Origin: Methylobacterium sp. 10
GTDB taxonomy: Bacteria > Pseudomonadota > Alphaproteobacteria > Rhizobiales > Beijerinckiaceae
NCBI RefSeq assembly: GCF_000519085.1
Contig: NZ_KI912577.1
Coordinates: 2,647,647 to 2,711,646 of the forward strand
Direction of reading: 5' to 3'
Length of the DNA stretch: 64,000 nt
The position numbers were made by a program, and so were the translations under genes. The notes below the pieces were generated by a model that was not told the DNA's origin, made no database searches, and saw nothing but the letters and a program-made list of their open reading frames with translations. Below, in pieces: positions 53,028 to 59,587 of this stretch. How positions within the stretch are numbered: position 1 is the first letter of the stretch; every line of letters begins with the position of its first letter.

Positions 53028-53294
53028 CTAGCAGCGGTTCCCGCCGGAGGTCTGGCCGTACTGCTGAACGGGGAAGTTCTGCTGGTTGGCATTGCCCTCG
53101 GCGGCCGAGCTCATCGGGCAGTTGGCCGGGTTACGCGAGAAGGCGCTGTCGCGGGCACCAAGCGAGCCAGTAGCATCGACCTCATACGAGTTGAACGAGG
53201 TGTAGCGGGAAGGACGCTCGAAAGCCATCGCGGACGAGATCGGAGCAACGCCAAGAACAAGAGCGGTGGCGAGGACGGCGATACGGGTCTTCAT
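53028..53294 (-). CDS. Short secreted protein of the EGNANQ family
   Basis: An 88-residue protein with a signal peptide (residues about 1-24, ending SSAMAFE). The mature part ends in AAEGNANQQNFPVQQYGQTS plus a short tail. The same C-terminal motif occurs in the protein at 57362-57637 (EGNANQPNFPVQQYGQTS). Function unknown; small secreted proteins of this type are common in Methylobacterium. It is convergent with the XseA-fusion gene. Confidence 0.75.
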   Translation of the reverse strand: MKTRIAVLATALVLGVAPISSAMAFERPSRYTSFNSYEVDATGSLGARDSAFSRNPANCPMSSAAEGNANQQNFPVQQYGQTSGGNRC

Positions 53295-53642
53295 GTGGAT
53301 GACTTAGCTCCTTTGCGCTACAGTCCTGGGATCAGGTCTGTTTGTTGCTGTCTGAAACTAAGATAGGGTGTCGACCTAATTCTTGACGTGCCGGCGCGCA
53401 CGCAATGGCGTGGATTAACTCGCCTGTAGCGGAGGCCAAGACCTCACACGAAGAAGTCGCCTAAGGCAAAGGTAGCGATGTGGGTGAGGAGCGGGCGGAA
53501 GGGCAGATGGCGTGAGGAAGAGGAGCGTCCCCAACAAGGCACAGGGCAGTGCCATAGGCACCTGTTGAATACCGCTGCGTGTTGGCTCCGCGATCCTGTG
53601 CGTCGTATGGGGCTCGCGGAAGCATTAAGGGAGTTGACTGGC

Positions 53643-53903
53643 ATGGGAGATGGAGTGCGGCGTACGCAGTCGCGGTTAGGGCTGGCCGTCACAGTGGCCT
53701 TCGCGATCCTGCTTGTAGGGGTCTGTACGCTCGGCTGGCGCTGGCACCGCTACGTCACCGCTGGCCCAACGCCCTACGACGAGGTTGGCATCGAGGTGAA
53801 CCGCCGCCTGCCAGAGTCGCTACGGACTTGGGGTTGCGAGCGCATCAAAGAGCGATTCCCGCGCTCTGTGCCACCCTACGGTTGCCAGCCCGGGCAGATC
53901 TGA
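53643..53903 (+). CDS. Small protein with one membrane helix
   Basis: An 86-residue protein. Residues about 11-32 form a hydrophobic helix (LGLAVTVAFAILLVGVCTLG), followed by a soluble tail with VNRRLPESLRTWGCERIKER and a Cys near the C-terminus. AGGGAG lies about nine bases before ATG 53643; upstream in-frame starts lack such a site. No family recognised. The IS3 element begins 34 bases after its stop. Confidence 0.55.
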   Translation: MGDGVRRTQSRLGLAVTVAFAILLVGVCTLGWRWHRYVTAGPTPYDEVGIEVNRRLPESLRTWGCERIKERFPRSVPPYGCQPGQI

Positions 53904-54002
53904 TCGAGGCTGGCGACGCAGTTTATCTCACCCCCTCTGGCCTGCCTCCTGAAAAGTGGTCCTCCCTGAGGTATGGCTTTGAGCCATGTGGAGGATGTCA
54001 TC

Positions 54003-54302
54003 ATGGGACAAAAGAAGCATACGGCTGAAGAGATTGTTGCAAACTTGCGCCAAGTCGATGTCTTGGTCTCGCAGGGTCGCAAGGTTGCTGAAGCAATACG
54101 CTCCATCGAGGTAACCGAGGTTACGTATTACCGCTGGCGGTCCGAGTACGGTGGCCTGAAGGGCGATCAGGTGAAGCGGCTGAAGTCCCTGGAGACCGAG
54201 AATCAGCGCCTTCGCCGGGCTATCTCTGACCTGACATTGGTGAAGCTCATCCTGAAGGAGGCGGCTGCGGGACCCGAAGGGCAGCGCCAGCAAAACTTCT
54301 GA
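54003..54302 (+). CDS. IS3-family transposase OrfA
   Basis: A 99-residue protein with a helix-turn-helix (GRKVAEAIRSIEVTEVTYYR) and a leucine-zipper-like helix (LKSLETENQRLRRAISDLTL), typical of IS3 OrfA. It ends at TGA 54300-54302; just before it is CAAAAC, a possible -1 slippage site giving access to the orfB frame. The OrfAB fusion is the active transposase in this family. Confidence 0.85.
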   Translation: MGQKKHTAEEIVANLRQVDVLVSQGRKVAEAIRSIEVTEVTYYRWRSEYGGLKGDQVKRLKSLETENQRLRRAISDLTLVKLILKEAAAGPEGQRQQNF

Positions 54303-55192
54303 GCCCGGCTCGCCGCCGGGCTTGTGTCGACTACGTCATTGCCGAGCACGGCGTGTCGGAACGCTTCGCCTGCCGTGTTCTGGGTCAGCATCGTTCGACC
54401 CAGCGCAAATCCGCCGTGGTGATCGAGGACGAGGCCGCTCTGACGTCCGCCATCGTCGCTTTGGCTCTGCAGTACGGGCGCTACGGCTATCGCCGGATCA
54501 CGGCCCTGCTCCGGCGCGACGGCTGGACGGTGAACGTAAAGCGCGTTGAACGCATCTGGCGGCTCGAAGGGCTCAAGGTTCCCGCTCGCCAGCCGAAACG
54601 GGCACGCCTTTGGCTCAACGACGGCTCCTGCCTTCGCTTACGGCCCGAGCGTCCCGACCATGTCTGGTCCTACGACTTCGTCGAGCACCGCACGCACAAC
54701 GGCAGGAAGTACCGAATGCTGAACGTGATCGACGAGTTCACGCGCGAGTGCCTGTCGATCCGTGTATCCCGCAAGCTGAAGGCCCTCGACGTGATCGACG
54801 TACTCTCGGACCTGTTCAGCCTACGTGGAGTGCCCAGTCATATCCGCTCCGACAATGGTCCGGAGTTCATCGCCAAGGCCGTTCAGGACTGGATCGCGGC
54901 GGTTGGCTCGCAGACCGCCTACATCGAGCCGGGCAGTCCGTGGGAGAACGGGTACTGCGAGAGCTTCAACGCCAAGCTGCGGGATGAACTCCTCAACGGC
55001 GAGATGTTCTACACCCTCAAGGAGGCCAGCGTCGTGATCGAGCAATGGCGCAGGCACTACAACAGCATCCGCCCGCACTCGTCGCTCGGCTACCAGCCGC
55101 CCGCACCGGAGGTCGTCATCTGGCCAACGGAACCGACCGGATCAGCGCCGCTCGCTCACCCCACCATCGTCACGAGACCCACGATGCACTAA
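54299..55192 (+). CDS. IS3-family transposase OrfB (DDE integrase core)
   Basis: The orfB frame is open from before the orfA stop (reading LLSPARRRACVDYVIAEHG) to 55192, in the -1 frame relative to orfA. The rve-type core has all three acidic residues: Asp in HVWSYDFVEHRTHNGRKYR, Asp in HIRSDNGPEFIAKAVQDWI, and Glu in SPWENGYCESFNAKLRDELL. The first ordinary start codon is a GTG at 54353. The element looks capable of transposition. Confidence 0.85.
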   Translation: MSPARRRACVDYVIAEHGVSERFACRVLGQHRSTQRKSAVVIEDEAALTSAIVALALQYGRYGYRRITALLRRDGWTVNVKRVERIWRLEGLKVPARQPKRARLWLNDGSCLRLRPERPDHVWSYDFVEHRTHNGRKYRMLNVIDEFTRECLSIRVSRKLKALDVIDVLSDLFSLRGVPSHIRSDNGPEFIAKAVQDWIAAVGSQTAYIEPGSPWENGYCESFNAKLRDELLNGEMFYTLKEASVVIEQWRRHYNSIRPHSSLGYQPPAPEVVIWPTEPTGSAPLAHPTIVTRPTMH

Positions 55193-55377
55193 CTTCGATC
55201 CTGGGCCACCGAATGGGGGCAGGCCAAAATGATGCGCTTGCCGGGGCCTATCGGCACTGGCGCTTCACCAATGAGCAGGTGGCGTTCCGCCGGGAATGTC
55301 GGGGCGTGCTGGATCGGTTGCGGGCGCAGCGGTCGAACTGGAAGCACGATCAGGCCCTTCTCGAACCTGTCAAAAGA

Positions 55378-55617
55378 TCAGGGGCCGCCTGGAAGACTGG
55401 TTCTGGGAGCGACGCCGCGGAGGAAGCTCAACACCTTCGATCGGTCCTGTTCGTCCTTAAGCATGGCCCAAAGCCGCAGAAGCTCGACAGTCTGGTTTCG
55501 ATCAAGCGATGACGGATCTGAGAACGCCTCGACCGGGCAATCGAGCGCCGCAGCGATCCGGCTCAATAGCAATTCCGATTCGTCCGACTCGTACTCAGCG
55601 GCATCCCGCTTACACAT
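55378..55617 (-). CDS. Small XRE-like protein lacking the DNA-binding half
   Basis: A 79-residue protein. Its start (ESELLLSRIAAALDCPVEAF) resembles the last helices of an HTH_3 domain, and the tail (VELLRLWAMLKDEQDRSKVL) resembles those of the proteins at 29250 and 48377. There is no recognition helix. GGAG lies six bases before the ATG at 55615-55617; further in-frame starts exist upstream. Function unknown, possibly a modulator of related full-length regulators. Confidence 0.6.
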   Translation of the reverse strand: MCKRDAAEYESDESELLLSRIAAALDCPVEAFSDPSSLDRNQTVELLRLWAMLKDEQDRSKVLSFLRGVAPRTSLPGGP

Positions 55618-55767
55618 AGATAACTCCATTGCGCGCGACCGGATTATCGCTTCCTGTGGAGACCCGTCAAACTGCAACCAGAAATGAACACCTGCGTTTC
55701 ATCCGCATTGATTACCTAAGCTATTCTGCGAGTATCCATCTGGTTTTGGAGAGGGGGCCGGGCAGGA

Positions 55768-55989
55768 ATGGAAGACGACGAGCGTTTCAATGCAATGGCC
55801 GAGGCTTGCCTCAAGGCTCACGAAGCGGTGGCCGACGCTGGCACGCCCGCAATGCTTGCCATGACGCGTGCTCTCCTGTGGCAGGTGGGGCAGGAACTCA
55901 TTCAACGAGATGAGCAGCGCAGAGAACTGTTTCGCTACGCTGATGCTAAATTACAACGCCGCGCTCCGCAATCACCGAATTCCGATTAG
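55768..55989 (+). CDS. Small hypothetical protein
   Basis: A 73-residue, mainly helical protein (MAEACLKAHEAVADAGTPAM, LLWQVGQELIQRDEQRREL). No recognised family. It is divergent from the short XRE-like gene at 55378-55617, and the 150 bases between them are relatively AT-rich. Confidence 0.5.
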   Translation: MEDDERFNAMAEACLKAHEAVADAGTPAMLAMTRALLWQVGQELIQRDEQRRELFRYADAKLQRRAPQSPNSD

Positions 55990-56022
55990 TCCTCGTATCC
56001 CGGTCGTTCCCCCGAGCGAGCG

Positions 56023-56262
56023 CTACCGGATCAGCCATGTCCCCGTGTAGGCGAGGGCCGCCAGATAAACGGCTTTTCCATCCTCGTCCGTCACCAGGAC
56101 CGTGATCGCCTGGCGTTCGCCATCCTTGGGCACTTCGTCGGCGGCGACTGCGGGGAGCAACTTCTTGGCCTCGAACACGGCGGCCTGCAGGCTGACGCAG
56201 AGGACGCCCACTTCGTCGCGCTCGTTACGACCGTCGTTGATGTCGAAATAGTAGCGAGGCAC
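56023..56262 (-). CDS. DUF6894-like small protein
   Basis: A 79-residue protein starting PRYYFDINDGRNERDEVG, a hallmark of DUF6894 proteins, which are abundant in Methylobacterium and Rhizobiales and of unknown function. The rest (LQAAVFEAKKLLPAVAADEV, then AITVLVTDEDGKAVYLAAL) fits the family's alpha/beta pattern. GTG 56262 with GGAGAG five bases upstream is preferred over an ATG 11 codons earlier because family members begin at PRYYF. Confidence 0.75.
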   Translation of the reverse strand: MPRYYFDINDGRNERDEVGVLCVSLQAAVFEAKKLLPAVAADEVPKDGERQAITVLVTDEDGKAVYLAALAYTGTWLIR

Positions 56263-56475
56263 AGGGCTCTCCACGCGTCGAAGGCGGGAGCACATGTCTG
56301 TCTCTCAAGCGCGGAGGGCCAGGGCAGGGCCGCGATAGCGAGACCCTAAAGCGCCACACTATCAAAATCACTAACTAACGTAGATACTCAGAGTCGCATC
56401 AAATTTAGAGTTGAATCCGAAATACCGTATGTGCGAGCCTAGTGGTCGCCTAGTCAACGGCTGGATAGGTCGTTC

Positions 56476-56937
56476 CTATTTTCTGCGGGCCTTCAGCGGC
56501 TCCGGCTTTCGACCGTCTGGAAGGATCATGTCGAGATGGTCATGCACCATCTGAGCGCTGAACGGCTTGTCGAGGAAGACAGCGCCCTCCGGAAGATCGC
56601 CCACCCCAGGCTTCACCCCGCCTGACGCGACCACTATTGAGATGTCAGGCCACCGCCGTGCGGTCGTTTGCGCCAGTTCAAAGCCGTCCGGCCCACCAGG
56701 CATCTCGACATCGGTAAACAGGAGGATGATAGATCCCGCGTATTGATCGAGCAGCTTGATCGCCTCGACGCCGTTCTCGGCGGACAAAGCGTGGAAGCCG
56801 GCGTCCTCTAAGATCGTTTCTGCGTCCATTCGGATGAGGAAATCGTCATCTGCGACCAGGGCATATGGGGCATCCGATGGGTTCACCATGCCCATCAAGC
56901 CGGCGCAGGACCAAAAGTTCAGATCAGCGATTTTCAA
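56476..56937 (-). CDS. Single-domain response regulator
   Basis: A 153-residue protein with one receiver domain: acidic pocket in ALVADDDFLIR, phospho-acceptor Asp in LLFTDVEMPGG, Lys in FLDKPFSAQMV. There is no output domain, so it probably acts by protein contact in a phosphorelay. The hybrid kinase at 59574 is a candidate partner by proximity only. The start is TTG at 56935-56937 with GAGG seven bases upstream; ATGs at 56895 and 56889 are alternatives. Confidence 0.85.
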   Translation of the reverse strand: MKIADLNFWSCAGLMGMVNPSDAPYALVADDDFLIRMDAETILEDAGFHALSAENGVEAIKLLDQYAGSIILLFTDVEMPGGPDGFELAQTTARRWPDISIVVASGGVKPGVGDLPEGAVFLDKPFSAQMVHDHLDMILPDGRKPEPLKARRK

Positions 56938-57020
56938 CCAGCCGCCTCGTCAATCACCAGAAGCTAAAGCATCCAATCCGCTGCACGAGTGCGACCAAGG
57001 GGAGCGGGGCGCTCGCTGCG

Positions 57021-57215
57021 TCACGCTCCGGTGGCGGGCTTCTGCGGGACTAGCTGCTTCAATCCCTCGGCCAGCCCATGAAGGGCAGCGGATGCGGCCT
57101 GCTGGCGGACCTCCCGGTGATCGTCGCGGGCCTCGATCGTGACGGCTGCGATCGTCGCGAACTCGCGGGCGTCTAGGATTCCTTTGAGGTAGGCGGCTTG
57201 TTCGCGTGGGGTCAT
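57021..57215 (-). CDS. Small hypothetical protein
   Basis: A 64-residue helical protein starting TPREQAAYLKGILDAREFA, a pattern I associate with short conserved proteins of Methylobacterium. It contains IAAVTIEARDDHREVRQQAA. No function known. It is divergent from the secreted-protein gene at 57362. Confidence 0.55.
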   Translation of the reverse strand: MTPREQAAYLKGILDAREFATIAAVTIEARDDHREVRQQAASAALHGLAEGLKQLVPQKPATGA

Positions 57216-57249
57216 GCTCGAAGTCCAAAAGTTGGTTGGTGTCTGAGTA

Positions 57250-57361
57250 GGTGCCGAACCGCACGGCGTGCCGGGCGAGGCGGGCCTAGATCAAGGCCAC
57301 TGAACAAGTCACGGCCCACCGCCATTCGACGGAGACCGCGCAAACCCAAGTGGATTGTGCC
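57250..57361 (+). repeat. Upstream copy of a direct repeat before secreted-protein genes
   Basis: Shared with 57790-57901. Common blocks include GGTGCCGAACCGCACG, CACGGCC, CCGCCAT and GACGG-GACCGCGCAAA, ending a few bases before each start codon. It shows that the two secreted-protein genes arose by tandem duplication including the promoter region. Confidence 0.65.
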
Positions 57362-57637
57362 ATGAACACTTGTATTGCTTCTGCTGTTGCTGCTGTTGCT
57401 GCTGTCGCTCTGAGCGTCAGCGCTGTTGCTTCTCCTGCACTTGCCCAGAGCTACAATGCCCCAGCTGGTATCGCAGCTGTGACGGCGCCCGGCGGCCTCG
57501 AGGGACGCAGCTACGACAACCTCACCACCGGCTCGATCGGGTATGGCCGGCGTCACGACTCGGCTCAGGAAGGCAACGCCAACCAGCCGAACTTCCCGGT
57601 CCAGCAGTACGGGCAGACGTCCGGCGGCGGTCGCTAA
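57362..57637 (+). CDS. Short secreted protein of the EGNANQ family
   Basis: A 91-residue protein with a signal peptide (about 1-29, ending SPALAQ). The mature part has YDNLTTGSIGYGRRHDSAQE and the C-terminal motif EGNANQPNFPVQQYGQTS found also at 53028-53294. LTTGSI is shared with the downstream paralogue. It is probably exported to the periplasm or outside the cell. Function unknown. Confidence 0.75.
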   Translation: MNTCIASAVAAVAAVALSVSAVASPALAQSYNAPAGIAAVTAPGGLEGRSYDNLTTGSIGYGRRHDSAQEGNANQPNFPVQQYGQTSGGGR

Positions 57638-57662
57638 ACCTTCACACCCTTGAGATGACCAG

Positions 57663-57688
57663 CGGCGGGGCGGAAGCCCTGCCGTTTT
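57663..57688 (+). terminator. Intrinsic terminator after the first tandem secreted-protein gene
   Basis: CGGCGGGGC and a matching GCCCTGCCG form a hairpin with a small loop, followed by TTTTC. Close copy of the hairpins at 52856-52882 and 58221-58246. Confidence 0.65.
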
Positions 57689-57708
57689 CGTGTGCAGTCC
57701 CTGGTGGA

Positions 57709-57780
57709 TCAATCCTCGTCGAAGAAGCCAGCGACCGACTTGCGGCCGTCCAAGATCGAGAAGGGTTCGACAGCCGGTGA
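57709..57780 (-). pseudogene. 3' relic of an XseA-fusion-like gene
   Basis: The minus strand encodes VEPFSILDGRKSVAGFFDED and a stop. The gene at 51393-52835 ends with FSIVDGRKSDSGFFDED, so this is the tail of a second copy. It sits in the same convergent position next to a secreted-protein gene and terminator as the intact gene. The rest of the copy is absent. Confidence 0.65.
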
Positions 57781-57789
57781 TCAGCTTCC

Positions 57790-57901
57790 GGTGCCGAACC
57801 GCACGATGAGGCGGGCACCCGCATCCTACATCAGATTCAGACAAGAATTCACGGCCAGCCGCCATTTGACGGGGACCGCGCAAAGCTGACTGGATCACCC
57901 T
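57790..57901 (+). repeat. Downstream copy of the direct repeat before secreted-protein genes
   Basis: Second copy of the sequence at 57250-57361, upstream of the gene at 57902. The copies differ at many positions, so the duplication is not recent. Confidence 0.65.
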
Positions 57902-58195
57902 ATGAATATTCGTTTTGTTTCTGCTGTTGCCGCCACTGTCCTGAGTTTAGGCACCTTTGCTTCGCTCGCTGTTGCCCAGCAGAACGAAGGCCGGAGCCTG
58001 TCGTCCAAGCCCCGGGCTGCCCAAGCCGTTAAGGCTGCTCCTAACGCCTATGATGACCTGACGACGGGCTCGATCGTTGTGGATCGCGACGGCCAGGCAT
58101 CGGTACAGCTAAGAGAGCTGGACACGAACAACGGCTATGCGCCCGCTTCGACGGCTCGTCGCTTCGGAGCACGCGGAACGCCGCTTCCCAACTAA
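57902..58195 (+). CDS. Short secreted protein, paralogue of the upstream gene
   Basis: A 97-residue protein with a signal peptide (about 1-25, ending SLAVAQ). It keeps YDDLTTGSI of the upstream protein but has a different C-terminus (VQLRELDTNNGYAPASTARR) and lacks the EGNANQ motif. Tandem duplicate with its own copy of the upstream region and terminator. Function unknown. Confidence 0.7.
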   Translation: MNIRFVSAVAATVLSLGTFASLAVAQQNEGRSLSSKPRAAQAVKAAPNAYDDLTTGSIVVDRDGQASVQLRELDTNNGYAPASTARRFGARGTPLPN

Positions 58196-58220
58196 GCTTC
58201 CAAACGGCTCTGAACGCATG

Positions 58221-58246
58221 CGGCGGGGCGAAAGCCTCGCCGTTTT
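58221..58246 (+). terminator. Intrinsic terminator after the second tandem secreted-protein gene
   Basis: CGGCGGGGCG and GCCTCGCCG pair around a short AAA-containing loop and are followed by TTTTC. Same hairpin type as after the other family members. Confidence 0.65.
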
Positions 58247-58257
58247 CATGTGCGGGA

Positions 58258-58758
58258 TCACGCCGGCCTTCCTCTGGTACGCCACGTCTCAGCGGATTTG
58301 TGCGCCAAACCAACAACCTCCTCTATCCAGGTCGCATCGGCGTTGGTGACACGGGCTGACCGCTCGAATGCCCTGAGACGATCTCGGTCAGCTTTAGTCA
58401 GGAAACGGCCTCCAAACGCTTTCGGCATCGTCCAATCGATCATGAGGGCGTAGCCGGCAGCACTGCTCCAAGGCTCCACACGCTTGGTATCCCATAGGCG
58501 CATTCCCGGCCTGCTACAGGGCGCGGAGGGGGCGCGGTCGCTGGAAGCTGGCGACGGCGAGGAGGGGTGTGGAGTACTTACTACGGATGCTTCAACAGGC
58601 CAGGCTTGAATGGCGTCAGCAAGAGCGTGCCAATCAAGCTCGGCTGCGGCGAGCGTCCGGCCTATGGCGCGGGCGGTGGCTATAACCTCGTTGTCCTGAT
58701 CGCTGCCGAGAAGCGGCAAGAGCTTAGTGAGCTTCGAAAGGACGACAGGCGGGATCAT
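58258..58758 (-). CDS. Hypothetical protein, last of three overlapping genes
   Basis: A 166-residue protein. The first 45 residues are helical (VVLSKLTKLLPLLGSDQDNE, VIATARAIGRTLAAAELDWH), then comes a Ser/Pro-rich linker, and a C-terminal part (KAFGGRFLTKADRDRLRAFE, DATWIEEVVGLAHKSAETWR). I do not recognise the family, though the first part resembles N-termini of phage- or plasmid-borne proteins. The ATG overlaps the preceding stop by the ATGA pattern. Confidence 0.6.
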   Translation of the reverse strand: MIPPVVLSKLTKLLPLLGSDQDNEVIATARAIGRTLAAAELDWHALADAIQAWPVEASVVSTPHPSSPSPASSDRAPSAPCSRPGMRLWDTKRVEPWSSAAGYALMIDWTMPKAFGGRFLTKADRDRLRAFERSARVTNADATWIEEVVGLAHKSAETWRTRGRPA

Positions 58759-59087
58759 GACCGCCACCCTGCGAGGCCGGTCCATGCCTCGGCGATGATG
58801 TTTTCGCGCCTCTGAGCACGGTCAGGATCGGCATCGGCAGCAATCCGCAGGGTTGCGTCCATTGCCTCGGCCCCAACAGCCTCAGCGGCCTCTTCGCCCT
58901 TGCGCCGAATAGCTGCCTGAAACGCTCTGACGGCTGGGCCAGCCGTTAGCTGGCTCTCGACTGCTGCAACGAGCCCAATCACCGCCTCCGCGATCGGCAC
59001 TATGGCTACCTGCCAAGTCTGAGCCGGATGAGCTTCCGGCTGTGGCGGGGCTGCCGATAGGAGCACGGTCGTTCGCGGGCGCATCAT
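58755..59087 (-). CDS. Hypothetical helical protein, middle of three overlapping genes
   Basis: A 110-residue protein, helical after residue 25 (AEAVIGLVAAVESQLTAGPA, FQAAIRRKGEEAAEAVGAEA). No recognised family. Both ends overlap neighbours by ATGA, so the three genes are one translational unit. Confidence 0.55.
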   Translation of the reverse strand: MMRPRTTVLLSAAPPQPEAHPAQTWQVAIVPIAEAVIGLVAAVESQLTAGPAVRAFQAAIRRKGEEAAEAVGAEAMDATLRIAADADPDRAQRRENIIAEAWTGLAGWRS

Positions 59088-59356
59088 GCGTTGATTCTTT
59101 CGGCTGTGATGGTGAGGCGGCCATAGGAGGCGAGGATCGCGCGGCGGTCGAGTGGCACGAGCCGATTGAGATCGACGCTGGCAGGCTCCAGGGCGTCGAG
59201 GTCGGTCTCGGCCTGGGCGAGGAGCAGGCCAGACGGCGAGGGCGCGGGGGCCGGCGTAGAGATAGGCAGAGCGGTCTCTATCGCCTTCACAACAGATCCC
59301 GCCCCATCACTGGATTGCGACACCACGAACCAGCTGGCATATCCGAAACGCGACAC
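59084..59356 (-). CDS. Hypothetical protein, first of three overlapping genes
   Basis: About 90 residues if the GTG at 59354-59356 is used (a longer frame would run into the divergent ParD-like gene). It contains a Pro/Ala-rich linker and a helical end (EPASVDLNRLVPLDRRAILA). No recognised family. The start is uncertain. Confidence 0.45.
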   Translation of the reverse strand: MSRFGYASWFVVSQSSDGAGSVVKAIETALPISTPAPAPSPSGLLLAQAETDLDALEPASVDLNRLVPLDRRAILASYGRLTITAERINA

Positions 59357-59383
59357 CCTATCCGCGTCATGATAGGCCCTCCC

Positions 59384-59587
59384 ATGGCTGCCAGGCCCCC
59401 CCGACACATCGCCCTGACCGGACCTCTCGCTGAGTACGTTGACCATCAGGTGGCCCAGGGCGAGTACGCCTCAGCCAGTGAGATGGTCCGCGCGGCGCTC
59501 CGCTTCCTGATCGAGCGCAACGAAGCCAAGGCCCGACGCAAGCGCGGGGCGAAGATCGCCTCAGGACAAACCCATGACCGGCCGTGA
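59384..59587 (+). CDS. ParD-like ribbon-helix-helix antitoxin, without toxin gene
   Basis: A 67-residue protein of the ParD type: strand HIALTGPLAEYVDHQVAQGE, then ASASEMVRAALRFLIERNEA, the two helices of the ribbon-helix-helix domain, and a short basic tail. In normal parDE modules a parE gene of about 95 codons overlaps the parD stop. Here the overlapping gene (14 bases) is a histidine kinase instead. It may be an orphan antitoxin used as a repressor. ATG 59384 is favoured over ATG 59369. Confidence 0.75.
   Translation: MAARPPRHIALTGPLAEYVDHQVAQGEYASASEMVRAALRFLIERNEAKARRKRGAKIASGQTHDRP

Larger units (their letters stand above)
53938..55226 (+). mobile_element. IS3-family insertion sequence, apparently intact
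   Basis: About 1,289 bases. The ends are imperfect inverted repeats beginning TGGCCTGCCTCC (left, from 53938) and, on the other strand, TGGCCTGCCCCC (right, ending at 55226). It contains orfA and orfB in different frames. The first 94 bases occur again, identical, at 63907-64000. I see no target-site duplication: the flanking bases are CCCCCTC on the left and AAATGAT on the right. Confidence 0.85.

Noticed and set aside
59384..59587. A complete parDE toxin-antitoxin module
   Set aside because: No ParE-like frame is found on either side; the overlapping gene is a histidine kinase.
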